From the NCBI RefSeq assembly GCF_011065895.1, contig NZ_JAALCR010000007.1, positions 62,001 through 126,000 of the forward strand: DNA of 64,000 nucleotides. The letters are read 5' to 3'. The stretch is from Paludisphaera rhizosphaerae. GTDB taxonomy: Bacteria; Planctomycetota; Planctomycetia; Isosphaerales; Isosphaeraceae. How positions within the stretch are numbered: the stretch's first letter is position 1; each line of letters begins with the position of its first letter. The position numbers and the translations under genes are program-made. This document shows positions 18,842-27,841 of this stretch, piece after piece. The notes beneath the pieces are model-generated. The model was not told the DNA's origin. It did no database searches and saw only the letters and a program-made list of their open reading frames with translations.

Positions 18842-21073
18842 TCAGGGGGTGATCTTGTCGACCTGGAGGACGCCGACGTCGATGTACTGGCCGCCGCGGT
18901 CCTGTCGGCAGGAGACGGCGATCACGTTCTTGCCGGGCTTGAGCGTCTGAAAGGCCTCGGGGCCGAGCGGGGTCAACTGGTAGTTGTTCACATGCTTGGG
19001 CAACTTGAGTACCGAGACGCCGTTGAGGAAGACCTCCACGTCGTCGTCATGCTGGACGTCCAGCCAGACCTCGCCCTTGGGGGCCTCGGCCAGCGTGAAC
19101 TCCTTGCGGAGGCGGATCTCCGGGGTGTTCCACACGGTGTTCATCGGGGCCAGTTCCCGACGGGCCGAGCCGAATCCGCTCATGCCCGTAGGCCAGGCGG
19201 AGTCGTCGAAGTCGGGCTGGTTCCAGCCGTCGGCGGGGGTGTCCGTGGTGTACTTCCACGGCTGCGGGCCGGACTTGGCGGTGGGGACCAGCTGGGTGGT
19301 CCGATACGTCGTCTTCGTGTCGTACAGCCCCGCGTGGGCCGAGGCGACGGTCTCGGCGGGGAACTTCAGGACCTCGCGATCGTAGGTCATGAAGCCGTTG
19401 ACCTCGACCTCAACGTCCGTCGTCTGGGTGTAGACCCCGGCGGTGAGGCCCATGCCGGCGAGGACCTTCAGCCGGTCGATCAGGCCGAGGTAGCGCGCGC
19501 CCAGCTCGTTCGTATCCTTGAAGCTGACGTAGCCCCAGTTCCCCTTGTCGGTGAACGTGTGACCTTCCATCGGCAGGCCGAGGCCGCCGAACTCGCCCAG
19601 GACGACGGCCCGGTTTTCTTCGAGCGGAGGCATCCCGGGGCCGGGGTAGTTGTGCATGTCGTGGACGTCGCCGACGCCCTTGTCTGTCCAGCCGCTGGCG
19701 TTGTTCACCAGCCGGGAAGGGTCGTACTCCTTGGTCCAGGCGGTGACGCGCTCGGTGTCGTGCTGGCCCCAGCCCTCGTTGAACGGGACCCACATGACGA
19801 TCGACGGGTGGTTGTGGAGGGCGTCGATGATCGCCTTCCACTCAGTGTCGAAGCCGGCCCTGGATTCGTCCGTCTTGTTGTCGGCCGAGGGCATGTCCTG
19901 CCACACGAGGAAGCCCATCTCGTCGCAATGGCGGTACCAGCGGTCGGGCTCGACCTTCACGTGCTTGCGGATCATGTTGAAGTTGAGCTTCTTCGTCACG
20001 TCGAGGTCGTACTTGAGGGCCTCGTCCGTGGGAGCCGTGTAGAGGCCGTCCGGCCACCAGCCCTGGTCGAGCGGGCCGTACTGGAACAGCGGCTTGTTGT
20101 TCAACATCAGCCGGAGCACGCCGGCCTCGTCCTTGCCCAGCGCGATCTTCCGCATGCCGAAGTAAGAGCCCACCGCGTCGCCCCCGTCGCCGAGGTCCGC
20201 GCGCAGGTCGTAGAGGAACGGAGAATCCGGGCTCCAGAGCTTGGGATCGTCCAGCGGGATCGCGACCGGCTCGCCCGCCGCGCCCATCACGTGGGCGACG
20301 ACCTTATCGCCGTCGAAGACCGCGAACCGGACCGGCTTGCCGGCCTCGCCGCCGACGACGTTCGCCGTGATCTGGACGGCCTTGGCGTCCACGTCCGGCA
20401 CGATCTTCAGCGAGTCGATCCGCGCCGCGGGGACCGGCTCCAGCCAGACGGTCTGCCAAATGCCCGTGACGGCCGTGTACCAGATGCCGTGGGGCTTGAG
20501 CACCTGCTTGCCCCGGGGCTGGCTCCCCGTGTCGGAGGGGTCGGCGACGGCGACGACGACTTCCTGGTCTTCTTTCGAGAGGTCGAGCGCGTCGGTGACG
20601 TCGAAGGTGAACGGGTCGAAGCCCCCCTTGTGGCTGCCGACCGCCTTGCCGTTGACGAAGACGTTCGCCTCCCAGTCGACGGCGCCGAAGTGGAGCAGGA
20701 ACCGCGTGCCGGCGGCGGGCTTCGCCAGCGGGAAGGTGCGGCGGTACCAGAGCCGCTCGTCCGGCTGCACGCCCTTGCGCACGCCGCTGAGGGCCGACTC
20801 GATCGGAAACGGGACGAGGATCTGGCCCTCGAACGCCTCGGGCTTCGCCTCGGCCGCCGGTCGGACGGCGTAGTCCCACAGGCCGTTGAGGTTCGTCCAC
20901 TTCTCGCGGACGAGTTGCGGGCGAGGATACTCAGAGTGGACCGTGACCGGATCGACGTTCGCGGCCCACTTGGTCTTCAGGGTTCCCGACGCGGGCGCCC
21001 AGGGCTTCGCGTCGTCGGCGAGGCCCACAGCCGGCAACGCGGCCAGCAGAGCGCCGAGGAGGATGCGTCTCAA
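18842..21073 (-). CDS. Exported glycoside hydrolase family 2 (beta-galactosidase-like)
   Basis: A 743-residue GH2 enzyme with signal peptide (MRRILLGALLAALPAVGLA). Domains in order: jelly-roll sugar-binding domain about 45-215 (WYRRTFPL, FVNGKAVGSHKGGFDPF), Ig-like domain about 220-320, TIM barrel about 320-590, then a second jelly-roll. Acid/base Glu433 is in PFNEGWG and nucleophile Glu494 in VLGEFGG. It probably cleaves beta-galactosides or beta-glucuronides outside the cytoplasm. Start is TTG 21073, 7 nt after AAAGGAA. It runs alongside the large PVC cytochrome gene upstream, separated by a MITE-like element. Confidence 0.9.
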   Translation of the reverse strand: MRRILLGALLAALPAVGLADDAKPWAPASGTLKTKWAANVDPVTVHSEYPRPQLVREKWTNLNGLWDYAVRPAAEAKPEAFEGQILVPFPIESALSGVRKGVQPDERLWYRRTFPLAKPAAGTRFLLHFGAVDWEANVFVNGKAVGSHKGGFDPFTFDVTDALDLSKEDQEVVVAVADPSDTGSQPRGKQVLKPHGIWYTAVTGIWQTVWLEPVPAARIDSLKIVPDVDAKAVQITANVVGGEAGKPVRFAVFDGDKVVAHVMGAAGEPVAIPLDDPKLWSPDSPFLYDLRADLGDGGDAVGSYFGMRKIALGKDEAGVLRLMLNNKPLFQYGPLDQGWWPDGLYTAPTDEALKYDLDVTKKLNFNMIRKHVKVEPDRWYRHCDEMGFLVWQDMPSADNKTDESRAGFDTEWKAIIDALHNHPSIVMWVPFNEGWGQHDTERVTAWTKEYDPSRLVNNASGWTDKGVGDVHDMHNYPGPGMPPLEENRAVVLGEFGGLGLPMEGHTFTDKGNWGYVSFKDTNELGARYLGLIDRLKVLAGMGLTAGVYTQTTDVEVEVNGFMTYDREVLKFPAETVASAHAGLYDTKTTYRTTQLVPTAKSGPQPWKYTTDTPADGWNQPDFDDSAWPTGMSGFGSARRELAPMNTVWNTPEIRLRKEFTLAEAPKGEVWLDVQHDDDVEVFLNGVSVLKLPKHVNNYQLTPLGPEAFQTLKPGKNVIAVSCRQDRGGQYIDVGVLQVDKITP

Positions 21074-21132
21074 GGGTTGTTCCTTTCATGATCGAAGGCG
21101 GCGACGTCAAGACGTCGAACTCGCCAGGCAAC

Positions 21133-21290
21133 GGCCTTCCCCCCTTGCGGGGGAAGGTGGCCCGAAGGGCCGGATGAGGGGGATGATCGGCGTCGGATGC
21201 GCATTCCGTCGCATCCTCTTGCACGCAGCGGCGGTCGTCCCCCTCATCTGACCGCTGCGCGGTCTGTCTTCCCCCTCCAGGGGGGAAGAC
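21133..21290. mobile_element. MITE-like element with long inverted arms
   Basis: The left arm (about 21135-21183) is a CTTCCCCC...GGGGGAAGG hairpin followed by GGCCCGAAGGGCC and GGATGAGGGGG. The right arm (about 21238-21289) is its approximate inverse: CCCCCTCATC, a GACCGCTGCGCGGTC hairpin, then CTTCCCCCTCCAGGGGGGAAG. The core between them (about 55 bp) is non-coding. Imperfect copies of GACGTCAAGACGTCGA flank the element on both sides. No transposase; a related hairpin lies at 48870. Confidence 0.55.
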
Positions 21291-21317
21291 GTCAACACAT
21301 CGATTATCGCAGGTGGA

Positions 21318-24300
21318 TCACTCGGTTTCCACCGTCACGGCCATGACGACCGGCGCGGTCTGGTCCTCGCCCTTGACCAGCTCGATCCGCGAGATCGTCT
21401 CCGAGGGGCGTTCGGGCTCGACCTTGACGTGGCGGACCTGCCGACCGCGGAGGACGAACGCCGAGTCCGAACCGGGGACGTCGACCGGCCGGATGTAGTC
21501 GGCGAGATGGACGCCGTCGAGCAGCGCGTGGTCTTCGGTTTTGCCGTCGGCGTAGTGCAGGCGGACGACCATCGAGGTGGTCTTGCGCGGCTCGCCGCCG
21601 TTGTACGCCCAGCCGCCGATCCCGCCGAGGATGTGGATCGCCTTCGCCGGCGCGTTGCAGTCGATGGCCACCGAGCGGGGCATCTTCGGAGCGACCTCGC
21701 CGATCGGACCGTAGAGCATGATCGCGTTCGGGACGCGGTCCCCCTTCGGGTCGATGAGCTGGTAGGGCACGCCCTGGAACTCCTTGGGCTTCCAGTCGGC
21801 GAAGATCAGCCGCTCGACGGGCGACTCCGAGCCGTGGAACATCCCCCGGGTGGTGACGACGTCGGCCGCCTTGCGGAGGTCCAACGGCAGGTACTTGCCG
21901 CGCGCCGTGAGGAAGGCGAGCACGTCCTTGAGGCCCGCCTCGCCGAGCTGCTGCTCGAAGCCCTCGGGCATGATCGACTTCTTCGAGGCGGCCATTTCCT
22001 CGATGTCCTCGCGGAGGATCGAGTGGGTCTTCGCCTCGGCGTCGAGGATCTCGACGGCCGTGCGCGATTCCGACGCCAGCAGGCCGTTGAAGACCCGGCC
22101 GTCGGTCGTGGCCACCGTGTACTGGACGAAGTTCCCCTCGACGCTCCGGCTGGGGTCGACGACGTGGACGAGCAGCTCCGCCCTCGGGTGAGAGGCCATG
22201 CCGCTGAGGTCCGGGCCGACCTCCCCCCCCTCGCCGCTGTGCTTGTGGCACTTGGCGCACTGGGCCGTGAAGACCTGCTTGCCGCGGGCGGCGTCTCCCC
22301 CTTCCAGAACCACCTTCGACAACCGATCGACGACGGCCTGACGGTCGGCGTCTGGAAGCGCCCCGCCCCGCGCGATCAGAGCGGAGGCCCGCTCCGCCAG
22401 CTTCTTGTCAGGATGCGAGGCCAGCGCCTGCTTCTGGTCGAGTGCGAAGACGTCCCAGCCGATCTGGCCGGCGTCGACGGCGTCGAGCAGGTCGGCCGTC
22501 CATTCGGCCCGGCCGAGCAGCGCGCGGACGGCCGCCGTGCGAGCGGCCGGCGTCATCTTGGGCAGGGCTTCCAGCAGCGCCTTGCCCGTCGCCCGGGCGC
22601 GACCGCGAGCGAGGGCCTCGATCAGACCCGAGGCCAGCGCGGGGGACGTGCGTGGCGAGAGCCGGCTCGCCAGGTCGGCGGCGATCGCATCGTCGTCCGC
22701 ACGCATCTCGACGACCTCCCGGGCGGCGTCGGCGCGTCCGCGATCGGACACCTTCTCGTTGTCTACGTCTGCCAGCAGGTTCTTCACGACGACCTCGGCG
22801 GCCTCCTTCATCGCCGAGCTTCCCCAGCGCGAGCCGAGCGCGACGAGCCGGCCGCGCCCCTCCGCGGGGAGCTTCTCCAGCAGCGTGGCGAGAGCCTTCT
22901 CGGTCGCCGCGTCGAGCGCCGGCCGCTTGTCGGCGGGCCAGCCCTTGGCCTCGCCGAGCACGACCTGCTGCGCGATCGCGCGGCCGAACGGCGAGCCCGC
23001 CGAGTCGGCGAACGCGGCCAGCACGCCGCCGATCGAATCGACCGGCCCGCCGCGAGCGTGGTGCTCGGCGACCCGGCCGACGATCGTCAGCAAGGTCGGC
23101 GAAGGCTCCTGATCCGCCTTGATCGCGGCCAGGGCCTTGAGGAAGGGTTCGGCGTGGGCCGCCGCAGCGCTGGTGGCGGCGTCGGGGAGCCAGCGGTCGC
23201 CGGCGCCGAGGCCGGAGGCCAGCGCCTTCGCCACGGCCTCGCCGGCTTCGGGGGTGTTCGGCGCGTCGGCCAGGGCGAGGAGCGCCGCCAGCCGGACCTG
23301 GGGATCGGCGTCGTTCAACAGGCCGGCGGCCACGATCGCCTTGACGGTCTCGGCGTCGTGCGGGGCGACCTGCAGGGCGTTCCGTCTCACGCCGGCCGAG
23401 GGATGCTTGAGCGCCCCCAGCACGGCCGTGCGGGCCTTGGCGTCGCCGTCGACGGCCCCCAGGCCGCGGAGCGTCCAGAGGGCGTGGATCGCGCCGGCGT
23501 TCAGTCCGATCGCGTCGACCTTCGGGTCGGCGGCCATCGCCAGCAGCGCGGGGACGACGTCGGGCTTGCCGCGTTCGATCAACAGGCGCTGGGCGTGCAG
23601 CCGCCAGAACTGGTTGTCGCTCCCGAGCGCCGCGACCAGGCCGTCGGCGTCGGCGGGGTCGAGGGGCTTCCACGAAAGGGCCGGCGCGTCTTTCCAGAGG
23701 ATCCGGTGGATTCGGCCGTGGGTCTTGTCGCGGAGCGGGGTCTCGTAGGCGTTCCCTTTACCCGTCTTGAAGCCCTGGGGCGTCGGGTTGTGCTGCACAA
23801 TGTAGTTGTACCAGTCGATGACCCAGACGTGGCCGTCGGGTCCGACCTCTCCCCAGATCGGCGCCGTCCATTCGTCGTCGCTGGAGACGAGGTTCCAGCC
23901 GTTGTACGCGGCGAAGTCGCTCCCCTTGGGCTGGAGCGTGAACGTGGCCATCAGGTGCCCCGTCGGCTCGGAGACGAACGCGGTCTTGTTCCAGTAGGGC
24001 GCCGGATAGGTCCGGGCCGTGTAGAGGGCGTGGCCGGCGGCCGCGGTGAAGCCGCCGTGGTTGTCGACCTGTCGGACCTTGTCGGTCTCGGGGTAGATGT
24101 GGTTGGTCGCGGAGATCATCCGCAGCACGGCCGGCGACCAGCCGCGGACCGACTCGTAATACCGGTTCGGCACGCCCAGAAAGACGCTCGGGCAGCCGTT
24201 GGCCGTGGAGGCGAAGACCAGGCCCTCCTCGCTGAAACCCAAACCCCACGAGTTGTTGGACGTGCTGCGGAGGAACTCCAGCTTGGAGCCGTCGGGCTTG

Positions 24301-25628
24301 AACCGGTAGATCCCCTGGCCGAAGTCCACGTTCTCGCCGCCGACGACGCCCTTGAAGGCCGAGTAGCCGACCATGCCGTAGATCCAGCCGTCGAGCCCGT
24401 AGCGGAGGTTGCTCGGCCCGGCGTGGGTGTCGCTGGTCCCCCAGCCGGTGAAGAGCACCTTGCGGACGTCGGCCTTGCCGTCGCCGTCCGTGTCCTTGAG
24501 GAAGAGCGTGTCCGGCGCCTGGAGCACGATCACGCCGCCGTCGAAATAGCAGAGGCTCGTCGGGATGTTCAGGCCCTCGGCGAAGACGGTGAAGGTCTCG
24601 GCCTTGCCGTCGCCGTCGCGATCCTCGCAGATCTTGATCCGGTCGCGGCCGGTCTCACCCCGGCTCTGCTTGGTGTTGGGGTAGTCGAAGCTCTCGGCGA
24701 TCCAGAGCCGGCCCAGGTGGTCCCACGTCGCGCAGATGGGCTTGGCGATGGCGGGTTCGGCGGCGAAGAGGGAGGGCTCGAATCCCTTGGGGACGATCAG
24801 ATGTTTGAGCGACTCCGCCGGCGAGAGCGGCTCGGGCATCGTGCGGTAGGGTTCGCCCTGCGAGCCGAAGCGCTGCGCGGGAAGGTAGTTGGGGATGTCG
24901 CCGGCGGCCGCGACGACCTTCGCGGGCGTCAGGCCGGGCGTCACTGTCGGCCGCGAGTCGAAGACCGGCCGGCCGACCGCCCAGCGAATCCCGCGCTCCA
25001 GCAAAGCCTGAAATCCGGGCTGCTCCCACGTCCGCGAGTCGTGGCCGTAGGCCGTATAAAAGACGCGGCCCTTCCCCTGTTCTCGGGACCAGGTGTACGG
25101 CTCCTGGTCGCGGAGCTGCAAGACGTGGCGGCCCTTCTCGTTGTGCTTCTCGTGGACGTAGGTCTCGTCCCAGGTCTTGAACGGGACGAGCCCTTTCATG
25201 ATCGGGTGTTCGGCATCGGCGACCGTCGTCTCGAAGACCCCCGTCTCATGGCTCTTGAACTGACCGCCGATCAGGGCGACGCACTCCGGCGAGTTCCGGA
25301 AGCAGAACGACGCGCAGTGGAGCGGCACGAACCCGCCGCCCCCCTCGACGTAATCCAGCAGCGCCTTCGCCCGATCGGGGGCGATCTCGTCGATGTTGGC
25401 GTACAGCAGCAGGGCGTCGTACTTCTTGAGATTCTCCAGGTTCAGAGCGGCGACGTCCTCCGTGTAGGTCGCGTCAATCCCTCGGAGAGCCAGCACCGGC
25501 GTAATCTGGGCGGCGCGGTCGGCCGGCGCGTGATGGCCGCGGTCGCCGAGGAACAGCACGCGGATCGGAGCCGAGTCGGCCGGTGCGGCCGCTAGCAGCC
25601 CCGACAGGAGGATCAGGAGGTGCGTCAT
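21318..25628 (-). CDS. ThuA-PVC dehydrogenase-HEAT-cytochrome c multidomain protein
   Basis: A 1436-residue exported protein. After a signal peptide (residues 1-19): ThuA-like glutamine-amidotransferase fold, about 20-215 (VLFLGDRGHHAP); PVC-type membrane-bound dehydrogenase/beta-propeller domain, about 265-660 (DGDGKAETFTVFAEGLN, KDTDGDGKADVRKVLFTGW); HEAT-like helices, about 670-1085; cytochrome c with CAKCH at 1124-1128, followed by GPDLSGMASHP; then a C-terminal beta-sandwich, about 1255-1436 (GGIGGWAYNGGEPRKTTSM, NPCBM-like). This layout is characteristic of planctomycete periplasmic oxidoreductases that probably oxidise sugars or alcohols, passing electrons to the haem. Substrate unknown. 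Start ATG 25628, before the signal peptide. Confidence 0.9.
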   Translation of the reverse strand: MTHLLILLSGLLAAAPADSAPIRVLFLGDRGHHAPADRAAQITPVLALRGIDATYTEDVAALNLENLKKYDALLLYANIDEIAPDRAKALLDYVEGGGGFVPLHCASFCFRNSPECVALIGGQFKSHETGVFETTVADAEHPIMKGLVPFKTWDETYVHEKHNEKGRHVLQLRDQEPYTWSREQGKGRVFYTAYGHDSRTWEQPGFQALLERGIRWAVGRPVFDSRPTVTPGLTPAKVVAAAGDIPNYLPAQRFGSQGEPYRTMPEPLSPAESLKHLIVPKGFEPSLFAAEPAIAKPICATWDHLGRLWIAESFDYPNTKQSRGETGRDRIKICEDRDGDGKAETFTVFAEGLNIPTSLCYFDGGVIVLQAPDTLFLKDTDGDGKADVRKVLFTGWGTSDTHAGPSNLRYGLDGWIYGMVGYSAFKGVVGGENVDFGQGIYRFKPDGSKLEFLRSTSNNSWGLGFSEEGLVFASTANGCPSVFLGVPNRYYESVRGWSPAVLRMISATNHIYPETDKVRQVDNHGGFTAAAGHALYTARTYPAPYWNKTAFVSEPTGHLMATFTLQPKGSDFAAYNGWNLVSSDDEWTAPIWGEVGPDGHVWVIDWYNYIVQHNPTPQGFKTGKGNAYETPLRDKTHGRIHRILWKDAPALSWKPLDPADADGLVAALGSDNQFWRLHAQRLLIERGKPDVVPALLAMAADPKVDAIGLNAGAIHALWTLRGLGAVDGDAKARTAVLGALKHPSAGVRRNALQVAPHDAETVKAIVAAGLLNDADPQVRLAALLALADAPNTPEAGEAVAKALASGLGAGDRWLPDAATSAAAAHAEPFLKALAAIKADQEPSPTLLTIVGRVAEHHARGGPVDSIGGVLAAFADSAGSPFGRAIAQQVVLGEAKGWPADKRPALDAATEKALATLLEKLPAEGRGRLVALGSRWGSSAMKEAAEVVVKNLLADVDNEKVSDRGRADAAREVVEMRADDDAIAADLASRLSPRTSPALASGLIEALARGRARATGKALLEALPKMTPAARTAAVRALLGRAEWTADLLDAVDAGQIGWDVFALDQKQALASHPDKKLAERASALIARGGALPDADRQAVVDRLSKVVLEGGDAARGKQVFTAQCAKCHKHSGEGGEVGPDLSGMASHPRAELLVHVVDPSRSVEGNFVQYTVATTDGRVFNGLLASESRTAVEILDAEAKTHSILREDIEEMAASKKSIMPEGFEQQLGEAGLKDVLAFLTARGKYLPLDLRKAADVVTTRGMFHGSESPVERLIFADWKPKEFQGVPYQLIDPKGDRVPNAIMLYGPIGEVAPKMPRSVAIDCNAPAKAIHILGGIGGWAYNGGEPRKTTSMVVRLHYADGKTEDHALLDGVHLADYIRPVDVPGSDSAFVLRGRQVRHVKVEPERPSETISRIELVKGEDQTAPVVMAVTVETE

Positions 25629-25859
25629 GGAGGTTCGCTCTCGCGGAATCGGGAGACGTGTTCGTCGCACGGCGAAGTGAATCGTCCCCTGATTCTAGCG
25701 GATCAGCCGGGGATCCTGTACAGAGCCGGCCGCCTCACAGCGGGGGCGACGGCTGATTCGGACGAGTGTAGGATGATCTTCGACCGCAAGATTCGACGGG
25801 CTTCGACGAATCGCAGGGTGGAACCCATCGTGCGCACGTCTTCGTTGAAGGAGCAGCCT

Positions 25860-27587
25860 GTGACGGACGCTCGGCGTGGTCTTTGGTTCGGCCTCGGTCC
25901 GGTCTTCGCCTTCGAGACGCGGTCGTGCTCGCGACGGTGGCAGTGGTACGCGGGCAGGGCGTTGTTCGTGGCGATGCTGCTGGCGGCGCTGGCGTTCGTC
26001 CACCACTACCGTCCGGCCAACGCGACGACGATTCAGGGAATGGCGAAGCTGGGCCAGAACTTCTACATCGCGCTGGTCGGGATGCAGTTGACGCTGGTGC
26101 TGCTGGCCGCGCCGGCAGCCACGGCGGGGGCCGTCTGCCACGACCGGGCGACGGGCATGATGACGCACGTCTTGACGACGGACCTCACCCCCGCCGAGAT
26201 CGTCGTGGGGAAGCTGGCCGCGCGGTTGGTTCCCGTCCTGGGCCTGATCGCCTGCGGGCTGCCGCTCGCGGCGCTCCTGACGCTGCTGGGGGGAGTCGAT
26301 CCCGATGCGCTCTTCGGCGCGTTCCTGGTCACGTTGGGCGTGGCGGTGCTGGGGTGTTCGCTGGCCTTCGCGTTCTCGCTCTGGGCGAAGAAGCCGCACG
26401 AGGCTCTGCTGGGGGCGTTCGCCGTCTGGGCCCTCTGGCTGCTGGGCCGGCCGTTCGTCAACCTGCTGAATTCCGCCTTTGGACTGGCGCTGAACGTCCC
26501 GCCGATGCTCGACAACCCCTACGCCCTTTGCTTCCGCCCCTACTGGTGGCCGGGCTCGGTCTCGGCCGAGGATTACGTGTGGTTCGCGGGCCTCTGCCTG
26601 GCGGCCTCAGCGGCGCTGACGGGCCTGTCGATCCTGATGCTCCGACGCGTCTGCACGCGGACGGACGTCCCTCGCAAGTCGAGCCTGCGCGGCCGGCTCG
26701 CGGCGATCGGCGAGCGGATCAACCCATTCCGATGGTTCCCGGAACCACGGCTGGACTTCAACCCGGTCCTCTGGCGCGAGTGGCGGCGGACTCAGCCGTC
26801 CGGGTTGGGTCGGGTGATCAGCGGGCTCTATGCGCTCGTGGCGGCGACGGCCAGCGTGGGGGCGATCGTCGCGCCAAGGTCGACCTTCGCGATGGCCTGG
26901 GTCAACGGTTTGCAGGTCTCGATCGGGATGCTCTTGCTAGCGGTCGCGGCGGCGACGGCGCTGGCCGAGGAGCGGGTCCGCGGCAGCCTCGACGTCCTGA
27001 TGACGACGACCCTGTCCACCCGCGAGATCGTGGTAGGCAAGTGGCTGGGGACCTTTCGGCGCGTCCCCTCGCTGGCCTTGCTGCCGACGCTGGTCGTCCT
27101 CTGCGGCGATCCGTGGAAGTCCTTCTACATCCCAACCATTCTCACGACGTTCCTGTTCGTCCTCGTCTGCGGCGCGGCGGTCTCGGCGCTGGGCCTGCTG
27201 GCGGCGACGTGGTGCTCCCAACCGGGCCGCGCGGTGGCCGCGACGGTCTCGATCTACGTCCTGATCGCCGTCGTCCCGCTGTTCGTCGGCGGCTTCCTGG
27301 GCGGCCCCAATAACGAGGGGGCGATGATGCTCAGCCCGTTCTTCTTCGCCGGCGAACTCGCCGCCGACCTCTGCACGCGGGGCGCCGGCCGCCAACACAT
27401 CGACGCGGCGTTCAAATGGATCTGCGTTTACGGCGTCCTGGCCGCAACCTTGATCGTCCTGACCCTCCGCACCTTCAACCACTGCCTGGGCCGCGTTGAG
27501 GACGGCTGGGCCCAAGCGGGCGGGGTCCGGCCGACACGGAGGTTCGCGGCCCCGCCTCGACCGAACCTCGGCGATCAGCAATCGTGA
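25860..27587 (+). CDS. ABC-2 type transporter permease, long (duplicated) form
   Basis: A 575-residue integral membrane protein with 11-12 hydrophobic segments. Two similar halves are visible: HVLTTDLTPAEIVVGKLAARL in the first and VLMTTTLSTREIVVGKWLGTF in the second, each followed by membrane helices, the coupling-helix pattern of ABC-2 permeases. No ATPase gene is adjacent, so the partner must lie elsewhere. I start at GTG 25860, which has GAAGGAG 6 nt upstream; an ATG at 25773 has no good site. It is divergent from the PVC cytochrome gene. Confidence 0.8.
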   Translation: MTDARRGLWFGLGPVFAFETRSCSRRWQWYAGRALFVAMLLAALAFVHHYRPANATTIQGMAKLGQNFYIALVGMQLTLVLLAAPAATAGAVCHDRATGMMTHVLTTDLTPAEIVVGKLAARLVPVLGLIACGLPLAALLTLLGGVDPDALFGAFLVTLGVAVLGCSLAFAFSLWAKKPHEALLGAFAVWALWLLGRPFVNLLNSAFGLALNVPPMLDNPYALCFRPYWWPGSVSAEDYVWFAGLCLAASAALTGLSILMLRRVCTRTDVPRKSSLRGRLAAIGERINPFRWFPEPRLDFNPVLWREWRRTQPSGLGRVISGLYALVAATASVGAIVAPRSTFAMAWVNGLQVSIGMLLLAVAAATALAEERVRGSLDVLMTTTLSTREIVVGKWLGTFRRVPSLALLPTLVVLCGDPWKSFYIPTILTTFLFVLVCGAAVSALGLLAATWCSQPGRAVAATVSIYVLIAVVPLFVGGFLGGPNNEGAMMLSPFFFAGELAADLCTRGAGRQHIDAAFKWICVYGVLAATLIVLTLRTFNHCLGRVEDGWAQAGGVRPTRRFAAPPRPNLGDQQS

Positions 27588-27841
27588 GCCGCGGCCGGCC
27601 AGGGCTCAATGAGTGGATCGTGTGAAGGGAACGCGATTTCTCGCCGAGAACTCAATTGAGGCGAGAGGCGCGGCCGCTTCCTGCCGATATTGACGATCAG
27701 GGAGGGCTCGACGGCGACAGTCGACGTTGCACCGTCGTACACCTCGACGATCAGGCGGGCACTGGGCGTAGCCACGCGTTCACATCGACTTGCAAGCGCG
27801 GGGCGGCCTCGACCTCATGTCATCTCCGCAGGGGACCTAGA

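Noticed and set aside
21429-25595. A 1388-residue open frame opposite the PVC cytochrome gene
   Set aside because: Arg/Gly/Val-rich low-quality protein with no motif; antisense frame of a GC-rich gene.
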